Source: CAVVNP01 sp963800235
GTDB lineage: Bacteria > Actinomycetota > Acidimicrobiia > Acidimicrobiales > Iamiaceae
DNA length: 64,000 nucleotides
NCBI GenBank assembly: GCA_963800235.1
Contig: CAWDAD010000001.1
Location: 992,001-1,056,000 of the forward strand
Reading direction: 5' to 3'
Shown in pieces: positions 36,828 through 44,387 of the stretch; the stretch's first letter is position 1; each line of letters starts with the position of its first letter. The notes under the pieces were generated by a model, which did no database searches, was not told the origin of the DNA, and worked only from the letters and a program-made list of their open reading frames with translations. Position numbers and translations under genes: made by a program.

Positions 36828-38485
36828 CTTCGCGCTCCGTCGGCGACGGCACCGGCCGGCCCCATGCAGGCGGCCCGGACCTCGGCGACGGTCAGGAGGG
36901 GGTGGGGAGCGAACACCTTGGCCATCTGCGGGGCGAAGATCGGCGACTGGCTGACCACGTGGCGGGCGGGGCCGTCGGCCACCACCTCCCCCTCGGCCAG
37001 CACCACCGCCCGGGTGGCGACCTCGGCCACCAGCTCGACGTCGTGGGTGGCGAGCACCACCGCCCGCCCCTCGGCCGCCAGCGCCGACAGCACGCCGACC
37101 AGGTGGGCCTTGGCGTCGTAGTCGAGTCCCCGGGTCGGCTCGTCGAGCAGCACCGTGGCCGGGCGGGGCGCCAGCACCACGGCCAGGGCGAGGGCGAGGC
37201 GCTGGCCCTCGGAGAGGTCGCGGGGGTGCAGGCTCCGGTCCACACCGGCAACCAACCGATCGAGCACGAGCTCGGTCGCGCCGGCCGCCAGCCCGGCGTC
37301 GTGGTCGGCCGACCGGCACTCGGCGGCGACGGTCTCGGCCGACAGCAGCAGCGTCGGGTCGGCCGGGACCAGGGCCACCCGGCGGATGCGCTCCCGGGGC
37401 TTGAGCCGGTACGGGTCCCGGCCGCCGACGTCGACCCGACCCCGGTCGGGGCGGCCCAGCCCGGCGCTGCGGTGCAGCAGGGTCGACTTCCCGGACCCGT
37501 TGCGCCCCATCAGCGCCACCACCTCGCCGGCCGCCACCTCGAGGTCGACGCCGGCCAGCGCCCGCACCGACCCGTAGGTCGCCACCAGTCCGGCCAGCCG
37601 CAGTCGCGGCTCGCCACCCCTCGGTCCGGCGTCCACCGCGGCCGTCCCGGGCGGCACCCCGTCGGGCGAGGACGTCTCGTCGAGGACCCGGCGGAGGGGC
37701 CGCGCCGCCCGGCGGGCGTCGCGCACCGACAGCGGCAGCGGGTCCCACCCCGCGGCCCGACCCAGCTCGACCACCGGTGGGGCGACGGGCGAGGTGGCCA
37801 TGGCCACCGGCGGACGCGCCGAGGAGACCCGCCCGTCGGCCACCGTCACGACCACGTCGGCGTACTGCACGACCCGTTCGAGGCGGTGCTCGGCCAGGAG
37901 CACGGTGAGGCCGAGGTCGTGGACCAGGCGGGTCAGCGCCGCCAGCACCTCCTCCCCGGCGCCGGGGTCGAGGGCCGAGGTTGGCTCGTCGAGCACCAGC
38001 ACCCGCGGCGAGGCGGTCAGCACCGAGCCGATGGCGACCCGCTGCTGCTGGCCCGACGACAGCGACCGCAGCGGGCGCCGCCGGACCGGGTGGAGGTCGA
38101 GCAGGTCGAGGACGTCCTCGACCCGGCGGCGCATCACGTCCGGCGCCAGGCCCAGGTTCTCCATGGTGTACGCCAGCTCGTCCTCGACCACGTCGGAGAC
38201 GAACCCGGCGGCCGGGGCCTGGCCCACGTAGCCGACCAGGTCGGCCAGCTCGCGGGGCGGGTGGTCGGCGGTGGACCGGCCGTCGACGGTGACCCGCCCG
38301 TGCAGGGTGCCGCCGGTGAAGTGGGGCACCAGCCCGTCGACGGCGCCGAGCAGGGTGGTCTTGCCGGACCCGGTCCGGCCCACGACCAGGGCCAGCTCGC
38401 CCTCCTCGACGGTCAGCTCGACGTCGCGCAGCGCGGGGGCGGAGGCGCCCTCGTAGGTGACGGTGACGCCGTCGAAGCGGATCAC
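36824..38485 (-). CDS. ECF transporter ATPase, two fused ATP-binding domains
   Basis: 553 aa fusion of EcfA and EcfA'. Domain 1 has Walker A GRTGSGKT, signature LSSGQQQR and Walker B LVLDEPTSALD. Domain 2 has GRNGSGKS, LSEGQRLAL and VLLDEPTRGLD. The linker of about 70 residues is Arg/Ala/Pro-rich. Both sites look intact, so both may hydrolyse ATP. The GTG overlaps the ecfT stop (GTGA, 38482-38485). The fused form is common in Actinobacteria. Confidence 0.94.
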   Translation of the reverse strand: MIRFDGVTVTYEGASAPALRDVELTVEEGELALVVGRTGSGKTTLLGAVDGLVPHFTGGTLHGRVTVDGRSTADHPPRELADLVGYVGQAPAAGFVSDVVEDELAYTMENLGLAPDVMRRRVEDVLDLLDLHPVRRRPLRSLSSGQQQRVAIGSVLTASPRVLVLDEPTSALDPGAGEEVLAALTRLVHDLGLTVLLAEHRLERVVQYADVVVTVADGRVSSARPPVAMATSPVAPPVVELGRAAGWDPLPLSVRDARRAARPLRRVLDETSSPDGVPPGTAAVDAGPRGGEPRLRLAGLVATYGSVRALAGVDLEVAAGEVVALMGRNGSGKSTLLHRSAGLGRPDRGRVDVGGRDPYRLKPRERIRRVALVPADPTLLLSAETVAAECRSADHDAGLAAGATELVLDRLVAGVDRSLHPRDLSEGQRLALALAVVLAPRPATVLLDEPTRGLDYDAKAHLVGVLSALAAEGRAVVLATHDVELVAEVATRAVVLAEGEVVADGPARHVVSQSPIFAPQMAKVFAPHPLLTVAEVRAACMGPAGAVADGARR

Positions 38486-39574
38486 GACACCGGCTCCGGG
38501 GTGGCGACGGCCGGGAGTGCGCCGAGCAGGATGCCGACGGCGGCCACCACCGGCACACCGGGGACGCCGAGGTACGGGGAGGGGTCGAGGGCGGTGTCGT
38601 GGCGGGCCAGCAGCAGCCCGCCCAGGGCCGCCAGCCCGCACGCCACGGTGAGCCACTCCGGCCACGACCAGGGGTCCGGCCGGTACCGGGAGCGGTCGGA
38701 CCGGCCGCCGCCGAGGGCCAGGCTCGCCACCAGCAGCACCGCCCCCGCCCCGAGCGCCGGCACCCCGAGCACGACCGGACCGCCGCCGGCGTCGAGCACG
38801 CCGTAGGTGCCGACCAGCACCGCCAGCAGGCCGAGCAGCAGCGACACCTGGGTGAGCCGCCGGCGACCGGCGTCGACCTCGCCGCGCCGCCCGTAGCCGC
38901 GGGCGTCCATCGACGCCGCCAGGCCGAGGGAGCGGTCGAGCGCCGACTCGAGCACCGGCACGGCGATGCCGCGCAGCCCCCGTGCCCCGCGCCGACGGCC
39001 GGCCCCGCAGCCGCCGGGCGTCTCGCACCTGCCGGACCGAGGCGGTGGCGAGCGGGGCGAAGGACAGGGCGACGGTGACCGCCACGCCGGCCTCGTAGAG
39101 CACCGACGGGGTCGACCGCAGCAGCCGGTACGGGCTGCTCAACGAGTTGGCGGCGCCGACGCAGATCAGCAGCACGGCCAGCTGGAGCCCGGCGTAGAGG
39201 GCCAGCAGCAGGGCCTCGGAGGTGACCGGTCCACCGATCGACACCCCCGCCGCCCAGCTCGGCAGGTCGACCGCCGGCAGCGTGAAGAGCGTGGTCCCCG
39301 GGGTCCGCACCCCGAACAGCGCCTGCAGCACCAGCCGCAGCACCAGCACCACCAGCCCGAGCACGGCGAAGGCGCCGATGGAGCGGGCCCACGGCGCCTC
39401 GACCCGACGGGAGGCGGTCACGAACCAGGCGACGGCCGCCAGCAGCGAGCAGCAGGAACGGGTTGGTCGTCCGGACCGCGGCGGCGCCGAGGGCGATGGC
39501 CCACAGCCACCACGCTCCGGGGTGCAGGGCGCGGGGGCGGCGCCGACGCGCCGGATGTGGGTCGCGGCGGTCAA
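38482..39574 (-). pseudogene. ECF transporter transmembrane (T) component, frameshifted here
   Basis: The EcfT sequence is complete but split among three frames. The expected start is TTG 39574, which overlaps the upstream stop as TTGA. The segment RALHPGAWWLWAIALG lies in one frame, LAAVAWFVTASRR to VRQVRDARRLRG in the next, and MPVLESALDRSLGLAASMDARGYGRR (the A-R-G coupling motif) in the third. Frame changes fall near 39531-39541 (one base missing), 39437-39456 (one extra) and the C5 run at 38977-38981 (one extra). Correcting them gives about 363 aa. Because the rest of the operon is intact, sequencing error is at least as likely as gene decay. Confidence 0.8.
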
Positions 39575-40596
39575 GCGGCGTGGTGGCCGCGATGGCGGCG
39601 GCTGCGCACCACCCCCGCCAGGACGAGCGCCACGACGGCGAGGCCGACCGCCAGCGGGCCGATCAGGCCGCCACCACCCCCCGAGTCGTGGACGGTGACC
39701 GCGCCCGCGCCGTTCGGGGCCTTCCGCCGGGCGGCCGCCTCGCGGCTCGACACCGATGACGTGCGGTCGGGCGTCGCGGTGGACGACGGCACCGGCACCG
39801 TCGTGGTGGTGCTCGACGCCGTCGGCAGGCTCGGAGCGGTCACGATCTGGTTGGGGTCGAACGGCGCGGTCGTCGGCGGCGCGGTGGGGGCCGGCAGGTC
39901 TCCCGTCGGACCGGACGGCGCCGCGCCGGAGGTCGAGGTGCCGGCCGGCGCCGCCGGGGGCGCCCCGCTCCCCGACCCGGTCACCTCACCGGTCTGGACC
40001 CCGCCGGGCGCGGTCGACGGTGGCGGGGCCACGCTCTGGCAGATGGCGCTGCTGACCGAGGGACCGCGAGGGGGCGGCTCGTCGGCGCTGTCCGGACCGT
40101 CGACGAACCGCCAGCCCTCGACCACGTCGCTGCTCATCCGACGGGTGCCGGCCCCTTGCTGCGAGTACGCCCAGCCCGACCCCGTGCCGAGGTAGTACGC
40201 CCAGTAGCGGGTGCCCGCCGAGGTGTTGGCCGTGCACTCGGTGGCGGGGAACCCGTCGATCGAGCAGAGCAGCCCGTCGCCGCGGTAGCGGGGGGCGGGC
40301 GTGCCGAGCTGCTGGGCCCGGGCGGCCAGGAGGTCGTAGCCGTTGCTGGCCTGGTCGACGGGCACGCAGACCTGCGACACCCCGCCGGTCGAGCCCGACA
40401 CGGTGCCGAAGTCGACGACCACCGCCACCCGCACCTGCCCGGCGCGGGCCACGCAGGGCGCCGCGCCGGCCGCCGGGGCCGACACCACGGACCCGACCCA
40501 GCCCGCCCCGACCACGACCAGCGCCAGGGCGGCCGAGACCACGGCGCGACGCCGGCGGATCGCCGGGCGGACGGGAGGTCGGGTCCGGGGGTTCAC
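39571..40596 (-). CDS. Membrane-anchored DUF4430 (transcobalamin C-terminal-like) protein
   Basis: 341 aa. A signal peptide (hydrophobic AALALVVVGAGWVGSVVSAPAAGA) precedes a DUF4430 domain at about 50-165. Typical features are VAVVVDFGTV, NGYDLLAARAQQLG, CSIDGFPATEC, RYWAYYLGTGSGWAYSQQGAG and the closing WRFVDG. This fold is the C-terminal beta domain of animal intrinsic factor and transcobalamin, which covers bound cobalamin. A Pro/Thr/Ser-rich stalk follows, then a membrane helix (GLIGPLAVGLAVVALVLAGVV) and a basic tail, so it stands on the outer membrane face. It overlaps the genes on both sides by 4 nt. Confidence 0.88.
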   Translation of the reverse strand: MNPRTRPPVRPAIRRRRAVVSAALALVVVGAGWVGSVVSAPAAGAAPCVARAGQVRVAVVVDFGTVSGSTGGVSQVCVPVDQASNGYDLLAARAQQLGTPAPRYRGDGLLCSIDGFPATECTANTSAGTRYWAYYLGTGSGWAYSQQGAGTRRMSSDVVEGWRFVDGPDSADEPPPRGPSVSSAICQSVAPPPSTAPGGVQTGEVTGSGSGAPPAAPAGTSTSGAAPSGPTGDLPAPTAPPTTAPFDPNQIVTAPSLPTASSTTTTVPVPSSTATPDRTSSVSSREAAARRKAPNGAGAVTVHDSGGGGGLIGPLAVGLAVVALVLAGVVRSRRHRGHHAA

Positions 40597-42284
40597 GGGT
40601 ACTGCGCCTGCGCCCGGTCGAAGAACTCCGAGCTGGTGGTCAGGTCGGCGGCGACGTCGAGGTCGCCCACGACGAGGAGGCGGTCGCTCCAGTATCCCAG
40701 CCCGCCGGCGTCGGCGAAGCGACCGAGGAGGGTCGCGAACAGCAGCTGGGTGCGGTACCGACGCGACTCGGCGCTCTGGTAGAAGCGCAGCGCCACCGAC
40801 GGTCGGCCGGCGGTGGCGGTCTGGCCGACCCAGTACTGCAGCCCGCCCTGGTCGGGGCCGCGGTGGAGGATCTTGTCGTACAGGTCGGAGACCCAGGACG
40901 GGTCGGTGCCACCCGCCCGGTTGTTGTAGTACTCGCTCGAGGCGTAGAAGAACGCCCCGACCTGGGCCACGCCCTGCTGGCCGCCGGTGATCTGCCGGAC
41001 CCAGTAGTCGAGCCCCGCCTGGTCGGGCTGGCGGCCCAGGGTGTCGGTGTAGAACCGCCGCACGTAGGTCGAGACGTGTTCGACCGTGCGCGCCAGCAGC
41101 GCGGTCACGTCGTGGCGGCTCACCGCCCCGGAGTCGAGGGCCCCGGCGACGCCGAGCTCCTGGCCGGTGGGCTGGCGGCTCCGGAACGTCTGGTAGGCGG
41201 CCTCGACGAAGCGCTGGTTCGGCGAGGGTGCGCCGGTGCAGGCGGCCGGCGCCTCGTAGCTGTTCGGGTCGGGGGTCTGGCCCATGGTGCGACCGGCGAT
41301 GGCCGGCAGGGCCTGGATGGTGGCCATGACGTCGGGGACGAGCGAGCCGTTGCTCGGCTGGAAGGCGACCCCGCCCCGGTCGTCGGCGATCGACGACCCG
41401 CACCCGACCTGGAACCCGAGCAGGGCGCGCAGCCCGGCCTGGTCGGGCCCGTTGGTGGCGAGCAGGCTCTGCAGCACCAGGCCCGTCGAGTTGGCGTCGG
41501 GCGCGTCGGAGGCGAGCGCCCGGAACGCCCACCCGCCGCTCGCGGTCCGCACGCTGCCCAGGTAGGCGACGGCGTCGGCGGTCGGGGTGACCCCCTGGCC
41601 GCGCAGGCCGAGCAGGGCGAGGGCGGTCGAGTTGGTGTCCGGCCCGTCGTAGTTGGGCGAGTCGGCGGCCGGGCAGGGCTGGCCGGTGTCGGCCCGGTAC
41701 GGGGTCCACCCGCCGTCGGCGCACTGCTGGCCCTGCAGCCACCCGGTGGCGGCGGTGTCGGCGGGCTCGCCGGCCACGTGCAGCGCCCAGAGGGAGAGTC
41801 CCTGGCGGAAGGCCCCGTCGTAGGTCGGGTCGGTGGCGCCGAACAGGCCGGCGTCGGGACCCGTCGTCCGCTCGGTCGAGCGCAGCACCGCGACCAGGTC
41901 GTAGCCGCCGAAGCTGCGCGGATCACGGCCCGAGGCCACCGCTCCGAGGATCAGGTTGGCGAGGGTGCCGGGGTCCTTGCTGCCCGACGGACCGGCCACG
42001 GTTCCGGCGTTGGCGGACAGCCAGGTCTCGACGGCGTCGACGGTGCCCCGGTAGAGGCCGGTGGCCGAGAGGGCGGCGGCGGTCTGGCTGGTCGAGCCGA
42101 GGTTGGGACCGCCGTCGGGGTTCGCCACGAAGCCCTGGGCGTTCACCCGGTGGGCCAACCAGGCGGCGGCGCTGCGGGTGGGGGTGGTGGGCGGCGGTGA
42201 GGCGGCGGCGCCGGCTGGTGCCGTCGACACCAGCGACGTCAGCGCCAACCCGACCGACACCAGGAGGGTGCACAGCTTGCGCAC
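40593..42284 (-). CDS. Secreted alpha/alpha-toroid (transcobalamin alpha-domain-like) protein with DUF4214
   Basis: 563 aa. The signal peptide is MRKLCTLLVSVGLALTSLVS ending near APAGAA. Residues about 40-340 form squalene-cyclase/prenyltransferase-type repeats: TAAALSATGLYRGTVDAVETWL, QGLSLWALHVAGEP, QQCADGGWTPY, DTNSTALALLGLRG and DANSTGLVLQSLLATNG. The same alpha/alpha toroid makes the N-terminal domain of intrinsic factor and transcobalamin. Residues about 365-560 carry DUF4214 helical repeats (YTDTLGRQPDQAGLDYW). GTG 42284 has AGGAAGGA about 8 nt upstream, within a hairpin below a cobalamin riboswitch. The stop overlaps the DUF4430 gene (GTGA). Cobalamin capture outside the cell is inferred. 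Confidence 0.87.
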   Translation of the reverse strand: MRKLCTLLVSVGLALTSLVSTAPAGAAASPPPTTPTRSAAAWLAHRVNAQGFVANPDGGPNLGSTSQTAAALSATGLYRGTVDAVETWLSANAGTVAGPSGSKDPGTLANLILGAVASGRDPRSFGGYDLVAVLRSTERTTGPDAGLFGATDPTYDGAFRQGLSLWALHVAGEPADTAATGWLQGQQCADGGWTPYRADTGQPCPAADSPNYDGPDTNSTALALLGLRGQGVTPTADAVAYLGSVRTASGGWAFRALASDAPDANSTGLVLQSLLATNGPDQAGLRALLGFQVGCGSSIADDRGGVAFQPSNGSLVPDVMATIQALPAIAGRTMGQTPDPNSYEAPAACTGAPSPNQRFVEAAYQTFRSRQPTGQELGVAGALDSGAVSRHDVTALLARTVEHVSTYVRRFYTDTLGRQPDQAGLDYWVRQITGGQQGVAQVGAFFYASSEYYNNRAGGTDPSWVSDLYDKILHRGPDQGGLQYWVGQTATAGRPSVALRFYQSAESRRYRTQLLFATLLGRFADAGGLGYWSDRLLVVGDLDVAADLTTSSEFFDRAQAQYP

Positions 42285-42292
42285 GTGTGGTT

Positions 42293-42323
42293 CCTTCCTG
42301 TTCGGGTCGAGGAGACAGGAAGG
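42293..42323 (-). promoter_or_regulatory. Hairpin that can sequester the ribosome-binding site
   Basis: Perfect 9-bp arms CCTTCCTGT (42315-42323) and ACAGGAAGG (42293-42301) on the minus strand enclose a 13-nt loop. The 3' arm contains the Shine-Dalgarno of the toroid gene. It sits between the riboswitch and the start codon, suggesting control at translation initiation. Confidence 0.7.
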
Positions 42324-42384
42324 AGCGACCCCGGCCGGCGGCCGGCGCACCCTGGCCCGCGTTCCACGACGGATCTTCGAGGGT

Positions 42385-42545
42385 CGACCACCGGATGCGG
42401 GCATCCCGGCTCGCAGCGACCCGACCTGGCCGGCCGGGCGCCACCTACGGTTGCGGGTCAGCGCCGGACTTCGACCGGACTTCCCCCACGAGCGGTGGGG
42501 CGACCCGAGGGCCGCCGGGCCGAGACGCTACCACCCGCCGGTGCA
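42385..42545 (-). ncRNA. Cobalamin riboswitch
   Basis: The minus strand carries the conserved core GGGAAGTCCGGTCGAAGTCC followed by GGCGCTGACCCGCAACCGTA (family pattern GGGAA...GGTnnAAnTCC...GCTGnCCCGCAACTGT). A B12-box-like AGCCGGGATGCCCGC lies about 55 nt later (consensus AGCCAGGAGACCTGCC). A CCCCAC/GTGGGG hairpin precedes the core, as in the family. It lies 100 nt before the toroid-protein start and faces the ECF operon. Of the 397 nt between genes (42285-42681) this element and its hairpin fill most; the remainder is C-rich sequence with one inverted repeat. Confidence 0.93.
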
Positions 42546-42619
42546 CCCACCCCGCTCCCGCCGCTCCCGCCGCTCCCGCACGATCCCCCCATCCCCACCC
42601 AACCCCTCCCAACCCCCGG

Positions 42620-42668
42620 GAACTTGTCGCAGTTGTGCCGGCTCTACACCGCCGACTGCGACAAGTTC
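42620..42668. terminator. Inverted repeat after the carotenoid oxygenase gene
   Basis: The perfect 14-bp arms GAACTTGTCGCAGT/ACTGCGACAAGTTC enclose a 21-nt loop, starting 14 nt past the oxygenase stop. Nearly the same arms occur at 44312-44360. It could be a terminator or a mobile or REP-like repeat. Confidence 0.6.
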
Positions 42669-42681
42669 GGCCGGCAGCGCG

Positions 42682-44205
42682 TCAGGCGTCGGCCAGGAAC
42701 AGGCCGTGGAACCCGTACGGCACCCGCACCGGTAGGTGGACCCGGGCCACCGGTCCCTCGGCCAGGGCGGTCGAGTCGAGCACCACCAGGTCGCTGCGGT
42801 CGGTCGCCCGGTCGTAGGTGAAGGCGAGCACCCACCCGTCGCGGTCGCTGTCGCCGGTCGGCACCAGGGTGGGCTCACCGGCGTGCTCGAGCCCGGCCGG
42901 CCGCCACTCGGTGCCCGAGCCGTCGGCCAGGTCGACCTGGCGGATGCCCGCGAACTCCAGCCCCCACGACCCGTGCGGGTCGACGGTGGTGAACAGGGCG
43001 GTCGACACCGGCCGGCCGGTGCGGCGGCGGTCGATGTTCGGCAGGTCCATCGAGCGGTCGTCGAGCACCTCCTCGGCGAAGGTCAGCGCCGGGCCGGAGG
43101 TGTCGATCCGCCACCGTCGCAGCGTGGTCGTGCCGAACAGGTCCGGACCGTCGAAGGCCCGGTCGAGGTGGCTGACGGTGACCACGACCTGGTCGCCCTC
43201 GCGGTGGGCGTTGACGCCGTGGAACACGAAGCCGTCGGGGATGGTCACCCAGCGCACCTGGTCGCCCGAGCCGCCCAGCGGGAGGATGCCGATGCGGGTG
43301 CCGGCGGAGGGGTCCCAGGCGTAGGGCATGTTCGGCAGCGCCGGGTCGAACTTGCCGAACACCACCGGGCAGTCCCAGAAGACGACGTCGCGGTCGGTGA
43401 TGGCGAAGTCGTGCATCATCGTCGAGCGGGGCAGGGCGATGTCGGAGGCCACCGACAAGGTGCCGTCCGGCTCGGCCGCGTAGTAGGTGAGGAACGGCTC
43501 GGCGAAGCTGTACCCGAAGAAGTGCAGGCGCCCGGTGACGGGGTCGATCTTGGGGTGGGCGGTCATGGTCGGCCCGAGCTTCCCGGCGAAGTCGTAGGGC
43601 CCCACCGTCGACAGGTCCGCCGGGTCGATCTGGTACGGCCAGCCCACCTCGCCGAGCGACAGCAGCCTGCCGCCGTGGTGGACGAGGGAGATGTTGCTCT
43701 GGTTCTCGGTGCGGCCGGGCACCTGGAACCCCCGGCGGTCGCGCTGCAGGGGCGTGTCCACCCAGCGGTTGCGGTACCAGCTCGCCTTCCCGCCGTCGAG
43801 GTGGACGCCGTGCAGCATGCCGTCGCCGAGGAACCAGAACGGGGTCGCCGCGCCGGCGGTGTTCGACCCGTTGCGGACGTAGAGCCCCCGCAGGTCGCTC
43901 GGCAGCGAGCCCGTGACCCGCAGCGCCGTCTCGGTCCGCTCCTCGGTGACGGGCAGGTAGTTGCCCTGCTCCCACCATCGCTTGTTCGGGTCGTAGCGGC
44001 CGATCCCCGGTGCCGGCCGGGGGACGGTCGTGGCGCTCGATCGGTCACCGGCGGTCGAGCCACCGCCCGAGGAGCACCCGGCCAGGATCTCACTCAGCCC
44101 TCCCCCGGCCACGATCGCGGCGCCGGCTCCGGCCGCCCGGAGGAAGCGCCGCCGCTCGACCAGCAGCTCCCGGGCGACGGGGTGCACGCTCGGTTGGCTG
44201 CCCAT
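42682..44205 (-). CDS. Exported carotenoid oxygenase (retinal pigment epithelium 65 family)
   Basis: 507 aa. These iron enzymes cleave carotenoid or stilbene double bonds. The four His that bind iron are seen in TAHPK, MMHDF, VFHGVNAH and the C-terminal GFHGLF. The conserved start LPSDLRGLYVRNGSN is present. The N-terminus is unusual: a twin-arginine RRRFLRAAGAG, a hydrophobic stretch, and a lipobox ILAGCSS, so it is predicted to be a Tat-exported lipoprotein. Most bacterial relatives are cytoplasmic. The ATG follows GGGGGAG. Confidence 0.93.
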   Translation of the reverse strand: MGSQPSVHPVARELLVERRRFLRAAGAGAAIVAGGGLSEILAGCSSGGGSTAGDRSSATTVPRPAPGIGRYDPNKRWWEQGNYLPVTEERTETALRVTGSLPSDLRGLYVRNGSNTAGAATPFWFLGDGMLHGVHLDGGKASWYRNRWVDTPLQRDRRGFQVPGRTENQSNISLVHHGGRLLSLGEVGWPYQIDPADLSTVGPYDFAGKLGPTMTAHPKIDPVTGRLHFFGYSFAEPFLTYYAAEPDGTLSVASDIALPRSTMMHDFAITDRDVVFWDCPVVFGKFDPALPNMPYAWDPSAGTRIGILPLGGSGDQVRWVTIPDGFVFHGVNAHREGDQVVVTVSHLDRAFDGPDLFGTTTLRRWRIDTSGPALTFAEEVLDDRSMDLPNIDRRRTGRPVSTALFTTVDPHGSWGLEFAGIRQVDLADGSGTEWRPAGLEHAGEPTLVPTGDSDRDGWVLAFTYDRATDRSDLVVLDSTALAEGPVARVHLPVRVPYGFHGLFLADA

Positions 44206-44311
44206 CTCGCTCCCCCTGTGCTCACCCCGGCCCGGTCCTGCTCGCCGGCGCACCGTAGCGGCGAGCGCCACCCCCCGCCCGCTGACGTCCTCACCGCCGC
44301 CCCCCACCCTC

Positions 44312-44360
44312 GAACTCGTCGCAGTTGAGCGGGCTCCACGCCGACAACTGCGACAAGTTC
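44312..44360. terminator. Inverted repeat after the DUF2867 SDR gene
   Basis: The 15-bp arms GAACTCGTCGCAGTT/AACTGCGACAAGTTC differ at one G-U-compatible position. They start 28 nt past the SDR stop. The arms are nearly identical to those at 42620-42668, while the loop differs. Confidence 0.6.
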
Positions 44361-44387
44361 CGCTCTTGGGGGTCGACCGGCGTGAGG

